Below, piece by piece: positions 26,789 to 35,895 of a stretch of 64,000 bases of DNA (its first letter is position 1; each line of letters starts with the position of its first letter). The DNA lies in the NCBI GenBank assembly GCA_937125455.1, contig CAKZLK010000059.1:115221-179220 (forward strand), in the 5' to 3' direction. This DNA comes from an uncultured Aequorivita sp. (GTDB lineage: Bacteria > Bacteroidota > Bacteroidia > Flavobacteriales > Flavobacteriaceae). Below the pieces are notes generated by a model, which saw nothing but the letters and a program-made list of their open reading frames with translations, ran no database searches and was not told the DNA's origin. The translations under genes and the position numbers were made by a program.

Positions 26789-27166
26789 ATGATCAAGTCA
26801 AAATACCAAAGTGTTTTGGATTTAGGAGAAAAACTAAATATCCAAAATGGAGATGTAAAAGAAGAAAACGGCCAACTAAAAGTTTGGGGGACTGCAAAAA
26901 ACCAATATGAAAAAAATCTTATTTGGGATGAAATTAAACGTGTTGGCGGTGAAAACCCTACTGATATTATGGCTGATATAACAGTTGCAGATACTTCAGC
27001 TTTTGCACACCATACTGTAAAAAGCGGAGAATCCTTGAGTAAAATTGCAAAACATTATTATGGCGATGCTAACAAATACAATGCTATTTATGAAGCTAAC
27101 AAAGGGAAATTGAAATCGGCAGACCTAATTCATCCAGGCGATGAGTTGGTAATTCCAAATATTTAA
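26789..27166 (+). CDS. LysM-domain protein, Kbp/YgaU-like
   Basis: 125 residues. The N-terminal 65 residues look like a reduced BON-type domain (LKVWGTAKNQYEKNLIWDEIKRVGGENPTDIMADITV). They are followed by a LysM domain (HTVKSGESLSKIAKHYYGDANKYNAIYEANK, ending HPGDELVIPNI). E. coli Kbp (YgaU) has the same arrangement and binds potassium, but is longer at the N-terminus. There is no signal peptide, so it is probably cytoplasmic; a peptidoglycan role cannot be excluded. It is monocistronic, with a strong terminator after it. Confidence 0.85.
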   Translation: MIKSKYQSVLDLGEKLNIQNGDVKEENGQLKVWGTAKNQYEKNLIWDEIKRVGGENPTDIMADITVADTSAFAHHTVKSGESLSKIAKHYYGDANKYNAIYEANKGKLKSADLIHPGDELVIPNI

Positions 27167-27183
27167 TAACCTTAAAAACAATA

Positions 27184-27222
27184 AAAAGCCGTTAGTTTAA
27201 TCAAAAACTAACGGCTTTTTTA
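27184..27222. terminator. Bidirectional terminator between LysM and AAA genes
   Basis: AAAAGCCGTTAGTTT and AAACTAACGGCTTTT form a 15-bp perfect stem around a short loop, with A and T runs on either side. It serves the LysM gene and the converging AAA gene. Confidence 0.9.
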
Positions 27223-27233
27223 GTGCTCAAATT

Positions 27234-28700
27234 TTAAAGACCGCTTATATAGCTTCCGTATAAATCCTTAAAGTGAAGCCCGTTACCCAAACTGAACTTG
27301 CTCAGTTTTTTGTTCTCGGCCAATGCCCAAAGAATTAGTTCCTTTAAAAAATATGTATCTTTTTTTGAAGTTTCTGGCTGATATTTATCTATCAATTGCT
27401 GTAACGGAATAATTCTGTCCAATTCATTTTTATATTCCTCATCTGAATAGGAATCAAGCAATTCAAAATCATTTTCTTCAAAAAACCATGCTACAATTTC
27501 TGCATACGGATCTTCATCCCCTTGCTTGGAAAGCTTTTCAATTTTCGGAAATTTTTCTTTAAAAGTTGTATTTACCGCATCTACTATTAGTTGCTGGGCA
27601 ACCTGGGAAATCCCTTCTTGTTCGCCTTCGTAAACCAACTCAATTTTTCCAGTTATGGAAGGAATAATACCAATAAAATCACCTAAACGAATGGTCGTTT
27701 TTTCTTCACCATTTTGCAAAGCTCTTCTTTCTGCGGTACTCAAAAGATTTTCAAAAGCAGTAATGCTCAAACGTGCGCTCACACCACTTTTAGCATCAAT
27801 AAAATCATTTTCACGAGCTTCAAAACTTATTTGTTCTAAAATATCTTTTGCCAGTTCCGGCACATAAATATTAGATTTTGCTTTTATGGCATCGGCGGTT
27901 TCCTGCTCGGTAATTGTTCGAGCGGTTTGAATATCTTCGGGGTAATGCGTTAAAATTTGAGATCCAATTCTATCTTTCAAAGGCGTTACAATACTCCCTC
28001 GGTTCGTGTAATCTTCTGGATTCGCCGTGAAAACAAACTGAATATCTAACGGCAGGCGAACTGCAAAACCACGAATCTGTATATCACCTTCCTGTAAAAT
28101 ATTAAAAAGTGCCACTTGAATACGTGGTTGTAAATCTGGCAATTCGTTAATAACAAATATACACCGGTTACTTCTTGGAATCATACCAAAATGAATAACA
28201 CGGTCGTCTGCATAGGTCAGTTTCAGGTTAGCTGCTTTTATTGGATCTACGTCACCAATTAGGTCCGCAACCGTAACGTCTGGCGTTGCAAGTTTTTCAG
28301 AAAACCGATCATTTCTATGCAACCAGCTAATAGGTGTATCATCTCCTTTTTCATGCATTAAGTTTTTGGCATAGCGGGAAATTGGACTGAAAGGGTCGTC
28401 ATTAATTTCACTGCCTTCCACCACGGGAACGTATTCATCCAAAAGCCCGACCATTTGACGCGCCAATCGCGTTTTTGCTTGTCCGCGAAGACCTAAAAGG
28501 TTGATATTATGTTTTGAAAGAATGGCACGCTCCAATTCAGGAATTACTGTAAGTTCATACCCGTGAATCCCAACAAAAGGAGTTTCCTTTTTCATTATCT
28601 TTTGGAGGAGGTTGCGACGCAATTCTTCTTTTATTGATTTTGGTTCGTAACTAGCTTTTTTAAGTTCTCCGAAGGTTTTAATTTTTTCTATATTCATCAT
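27234..28700 (-). CDS. MoxR/ChlI-like AAA+ ATPase
   Basis: 488 residues. It is an AAA+ ATPase of the magnesium-chelatase-I/MoxR type: Walker A GLRGQAKT near residue 68, Walker B-like CIFVINELPDL with the presensor EGDIQIRGFAVRLPLDIQFVFTANPEDYT, and an Arg finger region GSIVTPLKDRIGS. A helical C-terminal region of about 200 residues follows. It abuts the VWA gene upstream (stop TAG directly before the ATG), the usual pairing in which the ATPase remodels or activates a target through the VWA partner. There is no sign of chlorophyll or cobalamin synthesis here, so a true chelatase role is unlikely. Confidence 0.88.
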   Translation of the reverse strand: MMNIEKIKTFGELKKASYEPKSIKEELRRNLLQKIMKKETPFVGIHGYELTVIPELERAILSKHNINLLGLRGQAKTRLARQMVGLLDEYVPVVEGSEINDDPFSPISRYAKNLMHEKGDDTPISWLHRNDRFSEKLATPDVTVADLIGDVDPIKAANLKLTYADDRVIHFGMIPRSNRCIFVINELPDLQPRIQVALFNILQEGDIQIRGFAVRLPLDIQFVFTANPEDYTNRGSIVTPLKDRIGSQILTHYPEDIQTARTITEQETADAIKAKSNIYVPELAKDILEQISFEARENDFIDAKSGVSARLSITAFENLLSTAERRALQNGEEKTTIRLGDFIGIIPSITGKIELVYEGEQEGISQVAQQLIVDAVNTTFKEKFPKIEKLSKQGDEDPYAEIVAWFFEENDFELLDSYSDEEYKNELDRIIPLQQLIDKYQPETSKKDTYFLKELILWALAENKKLSKFSLGNGLHFKDLYGSYISGL

Positions 28701-29822
28701 CTATCTAATTCTTTTTTTTCTATTTGTTTCGTAATCGCTAAAAATCATTTCACCTAAACCCTTCAAGCCTGTATAAAATGCCTTCCCCTGATTGGCTGCA
28801 GTAAAATGTTCTATAAACTGCATTAAATAAGGATCTTCAGCAATCATAAAAGTTGTTATTGGTATATGAAGTTTCCTTGCCTGTGCAGCCATTGCGTAAC
28901 ATTTGTTCACAATATAACTATCAAGGCCGTTGCTGTTTTTATAATAACGGCCATCTGGAAGTCGGACGCAGCTAGGCTTTCCATCTGTTATCATAAAAAT
29001 CTGTTTGTTGGTGTTTCGTTTTCTGCGAAGCAAATCCATAGCCAATTGAAGCCCAGCAACTGTATTGGTATGGTAAGGACCTACATTTAAATATGGCAAA
29101 TCCTTAATCTTAATGGGCCAAGCATCATTTCCAAAAACCAAAATATCCAAGGTGTCTTTTGGGTATCGGGTTGTAATAAATTCTGAAAGCGCCATAGCCA
29201 CTTTTTTCGCGGGCGTAATTCTGTCTTCACCGTAAAGAATCATACTGTGGCTAATGTCTATCATTAAAACCGTACTCATCTGGGTTTTATACATGGTTTC
29301 TTCAACCACCAAATCGTTTTCCGAAAGTGTAAAATCTCCTAAACCGTGATTTATTTGAGCATTTTTAAAACTCTCTGTCATAGAGATTTGTTCCAACGAA
29401 TCGCCAAAGCGATAGTCGCGAAATTCTCCAGCCTGTTCATCTCCCCTGCCCGTTTGCTTGGTTCGGTGATTTCCGGCACCACTCTTTCGAAGTTTTCCGA
29501 ATATCTGTTCCAAAGCACGCTTTCTAAGCGCTCTTTCTGTCTTTTCTGTTATGGCCAAACCGTTTGTACCGTCCATCTTTATTTCTTCACGGAGGTATCC
29601 TTTCTTTTTAAGGTCTTCAACAAAATCATCCAACGTATACTCATCCGTTGTGAGATTATATTCCTCATCCAATTGTTTCAACCAATCCATCGCTTCATCA
29701 AAATCTCCTGAAGTATGCGTAATCAATTCCTGAAAAACATCGAAAAGTTTATCAAATGGTGGTTGATCTTTGGGTGTGTGTTTTGTGAAGATAAATCCGC
29801 TTTTGGCATTTTTCTTATTCAT
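28701..29822 (-). CDS. VWA-domain protein paired with the AAA+ ATPase
   Basis: 373 residues, no signal peptide. The N-terminal 170 residues are helical and charged. From about residue 185 a von Willebrand A domain shows a complete MIDAS: DISHSM, a Thr in HTNTVAGL, and MITDGKP. It resembles the ChlD/CoxE-type partners of MoxR ATPases. It is the first gene of a two-gene operon with the ATPase, with no intervening base. Probably cytoplasmic; client protein unknown. Confidence 0.88.
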   Translation of the reverse strand: MNKKNAKSGFIFTKHTPKDQPPFDKLFDVFQELITHTSGDFDEAMDWLKQLDEEYNLTTDEYTLDDFVEDLKKKGYLREEIKMDGTNGLAITEKTERALRKRALEQIFGKLRKSGAGNHRTKQTGRGDEQAGEFRDYRFGDSLEQISMTESFKNAQINHGLGDFTLSENDLVVEETMYKTQMSTVLMIDISHSMILYGEDRITPAKKVAMALSEFITTRYPKDTLDILVFGNDAWPIKIKDLPYLNVGPYHTNTVAGLQLAMDLLRRKRNTNKQIFMITDGKPSCVRLPDGRYYKNSNGLDSYIVNKCYAMAAQARKLHIPITTFMIAEDPYLMQFIEHFTAANQGKAFYTGLKGLGEMIFSDYETNRKKRIR

Positions 29823-29935
29823 ATCCTAAAAATAGAACATTCGTTGTTTATAAAAAAAGTGCAAACGTTAAACTAATACCAAAAAAATTAATGCTTTCAA
29901 TTCAAACTAATACTGTTTTCCATGACAAAATTCAT

Positions 29936-29943
29936 TAGATTTG
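29936..29943 (+). promoter_or_regulatory. -7 box upstream of the S9 peptidase gene
   Basis: TAGATTTG matches TAnnTTTG exactly, 41 bp before the ATG at 29985. Confidence 0.5.
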
Positions 29944-29984
29944 ATTTTGAAAATCAGCGAGATAACCGCCAAAATAAATAATTT

Positions 29985-31925
29985 ATGAATAATTTTATTT
30001 TAATCTGTTCTGCATTAGTTCTATTTGTTGGGTGTAAAGACAAACCAAAAGGTGAAAATAATGAGGTGGCTGAAGTAAAGACCTATTCCATAGAACAATT
30101 TATGGATAATGAAAAAGCTAATGCGAATGGCTTTTCCCCAGATAAGTCTAAGGTTTTAATAACCAGCAATCGATCTGGCGTCTATAATATGTACAACGTT
30201 TCTACAGAAGGCGGTGAATTTATGCCTATTACTCAGTCTGATAGTGCTTCAATTTATGGTATTTCCTATTTTCCAGGGGACGATAGAATTCTCTTCAGAA
30301 TGGACGGGAATGGGGATGAAATATTTAAAATTTTTGTGAAGGACAGTAGCGGAATAAAAAGATTGACTCCGGAAAAAAATGTACGTGCACTATTTCAGGG
30401 TTGGGCTAAAGATGGTAAAAGTTTCTTCTATAATAGCAACGAACGCAGTCCGCAAATAATGGATATTTATGAAATGGATATTGCGACTTTCAAACCGAAA
30501 CTTATCTTAAAAAATGAAAATAATATGGATTTTGGAGGAATTTCTGTTGATAAAAACTATTTACTATTATCGAAAGACATAAATACAAATGACAATGATA
30601 TGTATTTATTAAACAGAAAAACGAATGTAAAAACGAAAATAAATGAGTCATTGTCCCGAAATATTCCTCAAGATTTTTCTCCAGATGGAAAGTCATTTTA
30701 CTATACTACAGATGCCGATTCTGAATTCAGCTATTTAATGAAATACAACATTGAAGATGGTTCAAAAGAAAAGATTATGGAAAAAGATTGGGACATCAAT
30801 ACTTTTTATTTTACCCACAACGGGAAATATCAAGTTCTTTTTTCTAATGAAGACGCTAAAACAAAGATGTACGTAACAGAAGTTGCTACAGGAAAAGAAT
30901 TGAATTTTCCTGAAATTGATGGACAAGCAATTGATGCCGCCAGCTTTTCAAGAGATGAAACAATGGCTTTATTGACTGTTGGGAGCTCCCAACTACCAAC
31001 AAACACATACTCATATACTATCGCAACAGGTAAATATCACAAACTTACTGATGTTTTGAACAAAGAAATAAATCCTGACGATTTGGTTACAGCTAGCGTA
31101 ATTAGGTTCAAATCATTTGATGGCTTGGAAATTCCTGCAATATATTATCAACCAAAACAAGCCAATGCAGACAATAAGGCTCCTGCCTTAGTTTGGGTTC
31201 ACGGTGGTCCGGGGGGGCAATCAAGACAAGGTTTTAATTCTTTAATCCAATATTTGGTAAATCACGGTTATGCAGTTTTAGCCGTAAACAACCGCGGAAG
31301 TAGTGGTTATGGGAAAAGTTTCTATAGAATGGACGATCAAAACCACGGCGATAAAGATTTGAAAGATTGTATTGCTGGAAAAGATTGGTTGGCTAGCCAG
31401 AATATGATTGATAAAGATAAGATTGGGATTTTAGGGGGGTCCTATGGCGGGTTTATGACAATGGCCGCTTTGACATCTGCTCCAGAAGAATTTAAGGTTG
31501 GCGTTAACATCTTCGGTGTTACCAATTGGATGCGAACTTTAAAGAGCATTCCACCATGGTGGGAGTCTTTTAAAGATGCACTTTATACAGAAATGGGGAA
31601 TCCAAATACAGCAGATTCAATTCGTTTAAAGCAGATTTCACCATTGTTCCATACCGAAAATGTAACCAAGCCACTAATGGTTTTACAAGGCGCACAAGAT
31701 CCAAGAGTTCTTAAAATTGAATCTGATGAAATTGTTGAGGGTGTAAAAAAGAACGGTGTGCCCGTAGAATATGTTCTTTTTGAGGATGAAGGCCACGGGT
31801 TTGTAAAAAAGGAAAATGAAATAGTAGCTTATAGAAAAATTCTTAAATTTTTAGATCAATATTTAAAAGGCGAAGGCCAAACTTCTTTGGATAATAACAA
31901 TATAGAGTCAACGGAAGTTAAATAG
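29985..31925 (+). CDS. S9-family prolyl oligopeptidase-like lipoprotein
   Basis: 646 residues. The lipobox LFVGC (Cys16) predicts a lipoprotein. A beta-propeller with TolB-like repeats (FSPDKSKVLITSNRSG, FSPDGKSFYYTTD) covers about 40-370. An alpha/beta hydrolase domain follows. Nucleophile Ser486 lies in GGSYGGFM, the Asp in LQGAQDPRV and the His in DEGHGF. The oxyanion loop is WVHGGPGGQSRQG. It would hydrolyse peptides, typically after Pro or as a dipeptidyl/acylaminoacyl peptidase, in the periplasm or on the surface. Confidence 0.92.
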   Translation: MNNFILICSALVLFVGCKDKPKGENNEVAEVKTYSIEQFMDNEKANANGFSPDKSKVLITSNRSGVYNMYNVSTEGGEFMPITQSDSASIYGISYFPGDDRILFRMDGNGDEIFKIFVKDSSGIKRLTPEKNVRALFQGWAKDGKSFFYNSNERSPQIMDIYEMDIATFKPKLILKNENNMDFGGISVDKNYLLLSKDINTNDNDMYLLNRKTNVKTKINESLSRNIPQDFSPDGKSFYYTTDADSEFSYLMKYNIEDGSKEKIMEKDWDINTFYFTHNGKYQVLFSNEDAKTKMYVTEVATGKELNFPEIDGQAIDAASFSRDETMALLTVGSSQLPTNTYSYTIATGKYHKLTDVLNKEINPDDLVTASVIRFKSFDGLEIPAIYYQPKQANADNKAPALVWVHGGPGGQSRQGFNSLIQYLVNHGYAVLAVNNRGSSGYGKSFYRMDDQNHGDKDLKDCIAGKDWLASQNMIDKDKIGILGGSYGGFMTMAALTSAPEEFKVGVNIFGVTNWMRTLKSIPPWWESFKDALYTEMGNPNTADSIRLKQISPLFHTENVTKPLMVLQGAQDPRVLKIESDEIVEGVKKNGVPVEYVLFEDEGHGFVKKENEIVAYRKILKFLDQYLKGEGQTSLDNNNIESTEVK

Positions 31926-31928
31926 CAA

Positions 31929-31944
31929 GGGTTTTACAAAACCC
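31929..31944. repeat. Short perfect palindrome at the convergent gene ends
   Basis: GGGTTTT and AAAACCC form a 7-bp stem around a 2-nt loop. It overlaps the minus-strand stop codon (31934-31936) and begins 3 bp after the plus-strand stop. There is no T run, so it is a weak terminator at best, but it is the only structure between the two converging genes. Confidence 0.45.
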
Positions 31945-32896
31945 CAATGCGTTCAGAATGTGCAATCGCCTCCTCGCTCTTGCTAAAATAGCATGTTGCG
32001 ACGTGCATTGATTCAATGTTTTGGAGAATTGCTACCGTTTTTTGTTTTTTCCTTTTGGATGTTTGCCTAATATAAATGGCTTTGATGTTTTGCGGAAAAA
32101 TCTTGACAATCCTTTCGTATAAATAGGGATCTTTCTGTGAATCATCACCTAACAAAACATAATCGAGATTTGAATAGAACATTATAATATCCTTTATCTT
32201 TTCGAACTTATGGTCGTGGCTTCCTCTTCCAGTAAAAAGAAAATCTGAGATTCCGGTTTTAATTTTTTTGAGTTTTATTACTGCCTTGGGGAGTTTATGA
32301 AGTCTTACAAAAGAATCTATAAACTCATAAAGATTCCATTCGCTGCTGGATACGTAGAAAAACGAATTTGAAGCTTTTTTCTCTTGCCCTGCTTTACTTA
32401 AAGCTTGGTAATGTGACACCACATCATCAAATACCTTACGTTTATTGATGTTTTTAAGAAGCATCACATAAAGTTTTTTAAAAAAATTCCCACTATGCGA
32501 AACCAGAAAGGTATCGTCTATATCTGAGATGACACCTAGCTTACTTTCATAAGGTTTTAATATTTCAGAATTTTCAACCACTCCGTAATCAAAAATTTTG
32601 CAGCTCACCTCATAAGGGTGCCATCCACTTTCAAGCCTTTCGGTATAGGGAATCGTAAAACGAAAATAGCCATCAACCAACGTTTTTGTTGTAACCTCAA
32701 CATCTTTAAATCTCAGCTTGACTTCCACATTATCCAAAGGTTTTATACGAAACATATGAATTACAGAAACCGCGTGTCGAATACCTTTTCGGTCTAGTCT
32801 ATATTTATCTGGTGCCCAAGACTTGAAAATATGGCCAAAAACCACCAATTCTTTTTCGTTCACATAGCCACGATAGAGTTTTAAATCAAGTTTCAC
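31934..32896 (-). CDS. App1-type phosphatidate phosphatase domain protein
   Basis: 320 residues. The C-terminal half has the HAD-like App1 (DUF2183) signature: GVISDIDDTFLVSHSGNF (DxD near residue 127), SSSEWNLYEFID, and LLGDDSQKDPYLYERIV. The N-terminal half is a beta-rich domain. Yeast App1 dephosphorylates phosphatidate to diacylglycerol, and the bacterial homologues probably act on a similar lipid. No signal peptide. It is transcribed away from the lipid kinase gene, with only 65 bp between the two start codons. Confidence 0.85.
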   Translation of the reverse strand: MKLDLKLYRGYVNEKELVVFGHIFKSWAPDKYRLDRKGIRHAVSVIHMFRIKPLDNVEVKLRFKDVEVTTKTLVDGYFRFTIPYTERLESGWHPYEVSCKIFDYGVVENSEILKPYESKLGVISDIDDTFLVSHSGNFFKKLYVMLLKNINKRKVFDDVVSHYQALSKAGQEKKASNSFFYVSSSEWNLYEFIDSFVRLHKLPKAVIKLKKIKTGISDFLFTGRGSHDHKFEKIKDIIMFYSNLDYVLLGDDSQKDPYLYERIVKIFPQNIKAIYIRQTSKRKKQKTVAILQNIESMHVATCYFSKSEEAIAHSERIGVL

Positions 32897-32961
32897 TAAT
32901 TGAGATTTTATTAACGGTTTATCATTTCCAAATTACTTAAATTTAAAAACAATCTGTACTA

Positions 32962-33870
32962 ATGAACTCAGAAAATTATATTTTGCTTGTTGTCAACCCT
33001 ATTTCAGGCAATTGCGAAAAGTCTCCAATAATAAATGCAGTAAAAAATGAAGCTGCCAAAAGGAATTACAGTTTCAAATTATATGAAACTACCGGGAAAA
33101 AAGACATTGAAACCATTAATTCTATTATTGAAGAAATAAATCCATTGCGAGTTTTGGTCGCAGGGGGTGACGGTACCATTTCTTTGGTAACGCAATGTGT
33201 GTTGGGAACCAATATATGTTTAGGTATAATTCCCGCCGGCTCGGCGAATGGAATGGCAGCAAATTTTAATCTGCCCCAAACCCTGCCTGAACAAATAAAA
33301 GTTGCCCTGTCTGAATATACAATGAAACTGGATGTGCTTTATATAAATAAAAAACTTTGCCTGCATCTAGCCGATATGGGGATTAATGCAGAACTTATAA
33401 AAAACTATGAAAACTCTGGTATTCGTGGAAAACTCGGTTATTTTCTACAGTCCTTCCCCACAATTTTCCATTCAGAATCACCATTTCAATTTCGGGTCGA
33501 AACCGAAGAGGAAACATTTGAAGAAACTGGAATTCTACTTGTAATTGCAAATGCCAACAAATTTGGAACTGGCGCTACAGTTAATCCTAACGGGAAAATG
33601 AACGATGGCAAGTTTGAAATACTTATATTCAAAAGTCTTGATTTTATTGAAATTTTCAAGACAATTAACGACCAACCTGATATGTCGCCAGATTTTGTTC
33701 GCGTCATTTCTACCAACAGGGCAAAAATTAGCTCAAAAAAAACGGTGCCTTTCCAAATAGATGGCGAGTTTTTGGGAGAAATTGACAAAGCAAAAGTCAC
33801 CATAGAAAAAGAAAAACTTTTGGTGGCCTTACCCATCGCATTCTGTAAATCACACGCAAAAAACCAATAA
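32962..33870 (+). CDS. Diacylglycerol/lipid kinase, YegS/DagK-type
   Basis: 302 residues. The catalytic domain shows the nucleotide motif LVVNPISGN, the conserved VAGGDGTISLV near residue 72 and IPAGSANGMAANF. The C-terminal half is beta-rich, ending with FQIDGEF. It phosphorylates diacylglycerol or a related lipid with ATP at the inner membrane. It is 2 bp before the next gene, so they are co-transcribed, and divergent from the App1-type phosphatase, which runs the opposite reaction. Confidence 0.9.
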   Translation: MNSENYILLVVNPISGNCEKSPIINAVKNEAAKRNYSFKLYETTGKKDIETINSIIEEINPLRVLVAGGDGTISLVTQCVLGTNICLGIIPAGSANGMAANFNLPQTLPEQIKVALSEYTMKLDVLYINKKLCLHLADMGINAELIKNYENSGIRGKLGYFLQSFPTIFHSESPFQFRVETEEETFEETGILLVIANANKFGTGATVNPNGKMNDGKFEILIFKSLDFIEIFKTINDQPDMSPDFVRVISTNRAKISSKKTVPFQIDGEFLGEIDKAKVTIEKEKLLVALPIAFCKSHAKNQ

Positions 33871-33872
33871 CT

Positions 33873-35087
33873 ATGAACATTCAAAAGGTATCTTTCTCTA
33901 ACAAAGATGAAGAACTGCTCGCAGGGCGTTTAGAACTCCCATTAAATCGAAAGCCGCATAGTTTTGCAATTTTTGCACATTGTTTTACGTGTACCAAAAA
34001 TTTGACCGCTATTAAAAATGTTAGTCGTGCGTTAACTGATGCGGGGTTTGCTGTGTTACGTTTTGATTTTACAGGTTTGGGCGAAAGTGAGGGTGATTTT
34101 GAAAACACAAATTTTTCTGGAAATGTGGAGGACCTAGTTGAAGCAGCTACTTTTTTAGAAAAAAATCACAAAGCCCCTTCCCTATTAATTGGGCATTCCT
34201 TAGGGGGTGCTGCAGCCATTTTTGCAGCTTCAAAAATTCAATCCATAAACGCGGTAGCCGTTATCAATTCACCCAGCCATCCATCTCATTTAAAGCATTT
34301 ACTAAAAGATACCGCCTATGAAATTAATAAAAACGGCAAAGCAAAAGTAAATTTAGGTGGAATTGATTTCACAATAAAAAAGCAATTTCTAGACGACCTA
34401 GAAAATAAATCACTTGTTGATATAGTAAGCAATTTTGACAAAGCACTTTTGATTTTACATTCACCACAGGACAGGGTTGTCAGTATAAAAAATGCCGAAG
34501 AAATATATATAGCTGCACATCACCCAAAAAGTTTTGTTTCTTTGGATGGTGCAGACCATTTACTTTCCGAAAAAGAAGATTCAAAATATGTTGGTCAAGT
34601 TATTGCCGGGTGGGCTATGCGCTATGTTCAAATTCCACCGCCTGAGGAAATTAAAAGCAAGAGCAAGGTTGCTGCAAGTTTGGATCTTGACGATAAATTT
34701 ACAACCCGCTTAAAGCTCGGCGACCATTATTTTACTGCCGATGAACCCAAAGATTTTGGCGGAAACAACTTTGGTCCTTCGCCCTATGAATTCCTTTCCG
34801 CAGGACTTGCCGCTTGCACTGTGATGACCATTCAAATGTATGCCAAAAGGAAAAAATGGGAAGTTGAAAATGTTACTTGCCATATCAATTACTCAAAAGA
34901 TCACGCTATTGATTGTGAGCATTGTGAAAAAGATACTGCAAAGATTGACACTTTTACACGTGAAATTAAACTAAAAGGAAATCTTTCCGAAGAAAAGAAA
35001 AGAAAGCTACTTGAAATTGCCGATAAATGCCCTGTACATAAAACATTACATAGCAAAACCCAAGTTATAACGAAGCTCATTGAATAA
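33873..35087 (+). CDS. Alpha/beta hydrolase fused to OsmC-like peroxidase domain
   Basis: 404 residues. Residues 1-255 are an alpha/beta hydrolase with the nucleophile elbow GHSLGG (Ser near 109), an Asp in LHSPQDRV and a His in GADHLLS. Residues 265-404 are an OsmC domain with both catalytic Cys, in AACTVMTIQ and DKCPVH. The fusion is found in many bacteria. A plausible role is hydrolysis of an ester or thioester together with reduction of organic hydroperoxides in the cytoplasm. It follows the lipid kinase by 2 bp, hinting at damaged-lipid handling (inference). Confidence 0.9.
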   Translation: MNIQKVSFSNKDEELLAGRLELPLNRKPHSFAIFAHCFTCTKNLTAIKNVSRALTDAGFAVLRFDFTGLGESEGDFENTNFSGNVEDLVEAATFLEKNHKAPSLLIGHSLGGAAAIFAASKIQSINAVAVINSPSHPSHLKHLLKDTAYEINKNGKAKVNLGGIDFTIKKQFLDDLENKSLVDIVSNFDKALLILHSPQDRVVSIKNAEEIYIAAHHPKSFVSLDGADHLLSEKEDSKYVGQVIAGWAMRYVQIPPPEEIKSKSKVAASLDLDDKFTTRLKLGDHYFTADEPKDFGGNNFGPSPYEFLSAGLAACTVMTIQMYAKRKKWEVENVTCHINYSKDHAIDCEHCEKDTAKIDTFTREIKLKGNLSEEKKRKLLEIADKCPVHKTLHSKTQVITKLIE

Positions 35088-35144
35088 TTCAAACTAAATC
35101 GTGAATAATGATATTGAATTTTAAATGCTAAGATTTATTTAAAA

Positions 35145-35177
35145 TTTTGCTAACGGGGAATTCATATCTTACCTTTA
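35145..35177 (+). promoter_or_regulatory. Promoter of the superoxide dismutase gene
   Basis: TTTTG at 35145-35149 and TACCTTTA at 35170-35177 are spaced 20 bp apart, close to the TTTG/TAnnTTTG arrangement of this phylum (last base A instead of G). The ATG is at 35224. Confidence 0.5.
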
Positions 35178-35223
35178 GGATTATTAAAAATTTAACCAAC
35201 ATTAATAATTAAAAAACATCCAA

Positions 35224-35826
35224 ATGAAAAAATTAGGAATAATGCTTACTGCCCTTGCAATTACTACATTTGTGGGTTGTAAAAATGAAAAAAAAGACAT
35301 GGATAAAACAGATGGAATGAGTGATTCCATCCAGATGGATTCCAATGCAGACCAAAATGCTATGAAAGAAGCGCCAAAAACGGTGAGTGTTTCTATGGAG
35401 TCAAAAAGCGGAAGTACTGCAATGGGTGAAGTCTATTTCACAGAAGAAAACGGAATGGTGACAATGGAAGCAAAATTCAAAGGTTTAAAACCTGGAATGC
35501 ACGCCATCCACATTCACGAAAAAGCAGATTGTAGCGCTGCTGATGGTACATCGACAGGTGGTCATTGGAATCCAACGCATCAAAAACATGGAAAATGGGG
35601 CGATGCCGAAGGATATCATAAAGGAGATATTGGCAACTTTGAAGCGGATGCAGACGGAAACGGAAACATACAAATGCAAACTGATGAATGGTGTATTGGT
35701 TGCGGCGATGAAAATAAAGACATTCTTGGTAAAGGATTAATCGTCCACGAAGGTGCTGATGATTTCACGACCCAACCTACTGGTGATGCTGGAGGAAGAG
35801 TGAGCTGTGGTGGAATTATAAAATAA
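35224..35826 (+). CDS. sodC: Cu/Zn superoxide dismutase lipoprotein
   Basis: 200 residues. The lipobox FVGC (Cys19) is followed by an acidic linker up to about residue 55. The Cu/Zn SOD domain has the copper ligands in HAIHIHEKADC, bridging and zinc ligands in GGHWNPTHQKHG and YHKGDIGNFEAD, the last copper His in LIVHEGADD, and the guidance Arg in GDAGGRVSCG. The disulfide Cys residues are present. It removes superoxide in the periplasm or at the cell surface. Single-gene transcript with promoter and terminator. Confidence 0.93.
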   Translation: MKKLGIMLTALAITTFVGCKNEKKDMDKTDGMSDSIQMDSNADQNAMKEAPKTVSVSMESKSGSTAMGEVYFTEENGMVTMEAKFKGLKPGMHAIHIHEKADCSAADGTSTGGHWNPTHQKHGKWGDAEGYHKGDIGNFEADADGNGNIQMQTDEWCIGCGDENKDILGKGLIVHEGADDFTTQPTGDAGGRVSCGGIIK

Positions 35827-35847
35827 AATTTACAATTTAGTTAAAAT

Positions 35848-35876
35848 AAAAAGTCCCGCAAAAGCGGGACTTTTTT
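35848..35876. terminator. Bidirectional terminator between sodC and lpdA
   Basis: AAAAAGTCCCGC pairs with GCGGGACTTTTT around AAAA. A and T runs on both sides suit the two converging genes. Confidence 0.88.
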
Positions 35877-35895
35877 ATATCTAAGAAATTATTTT

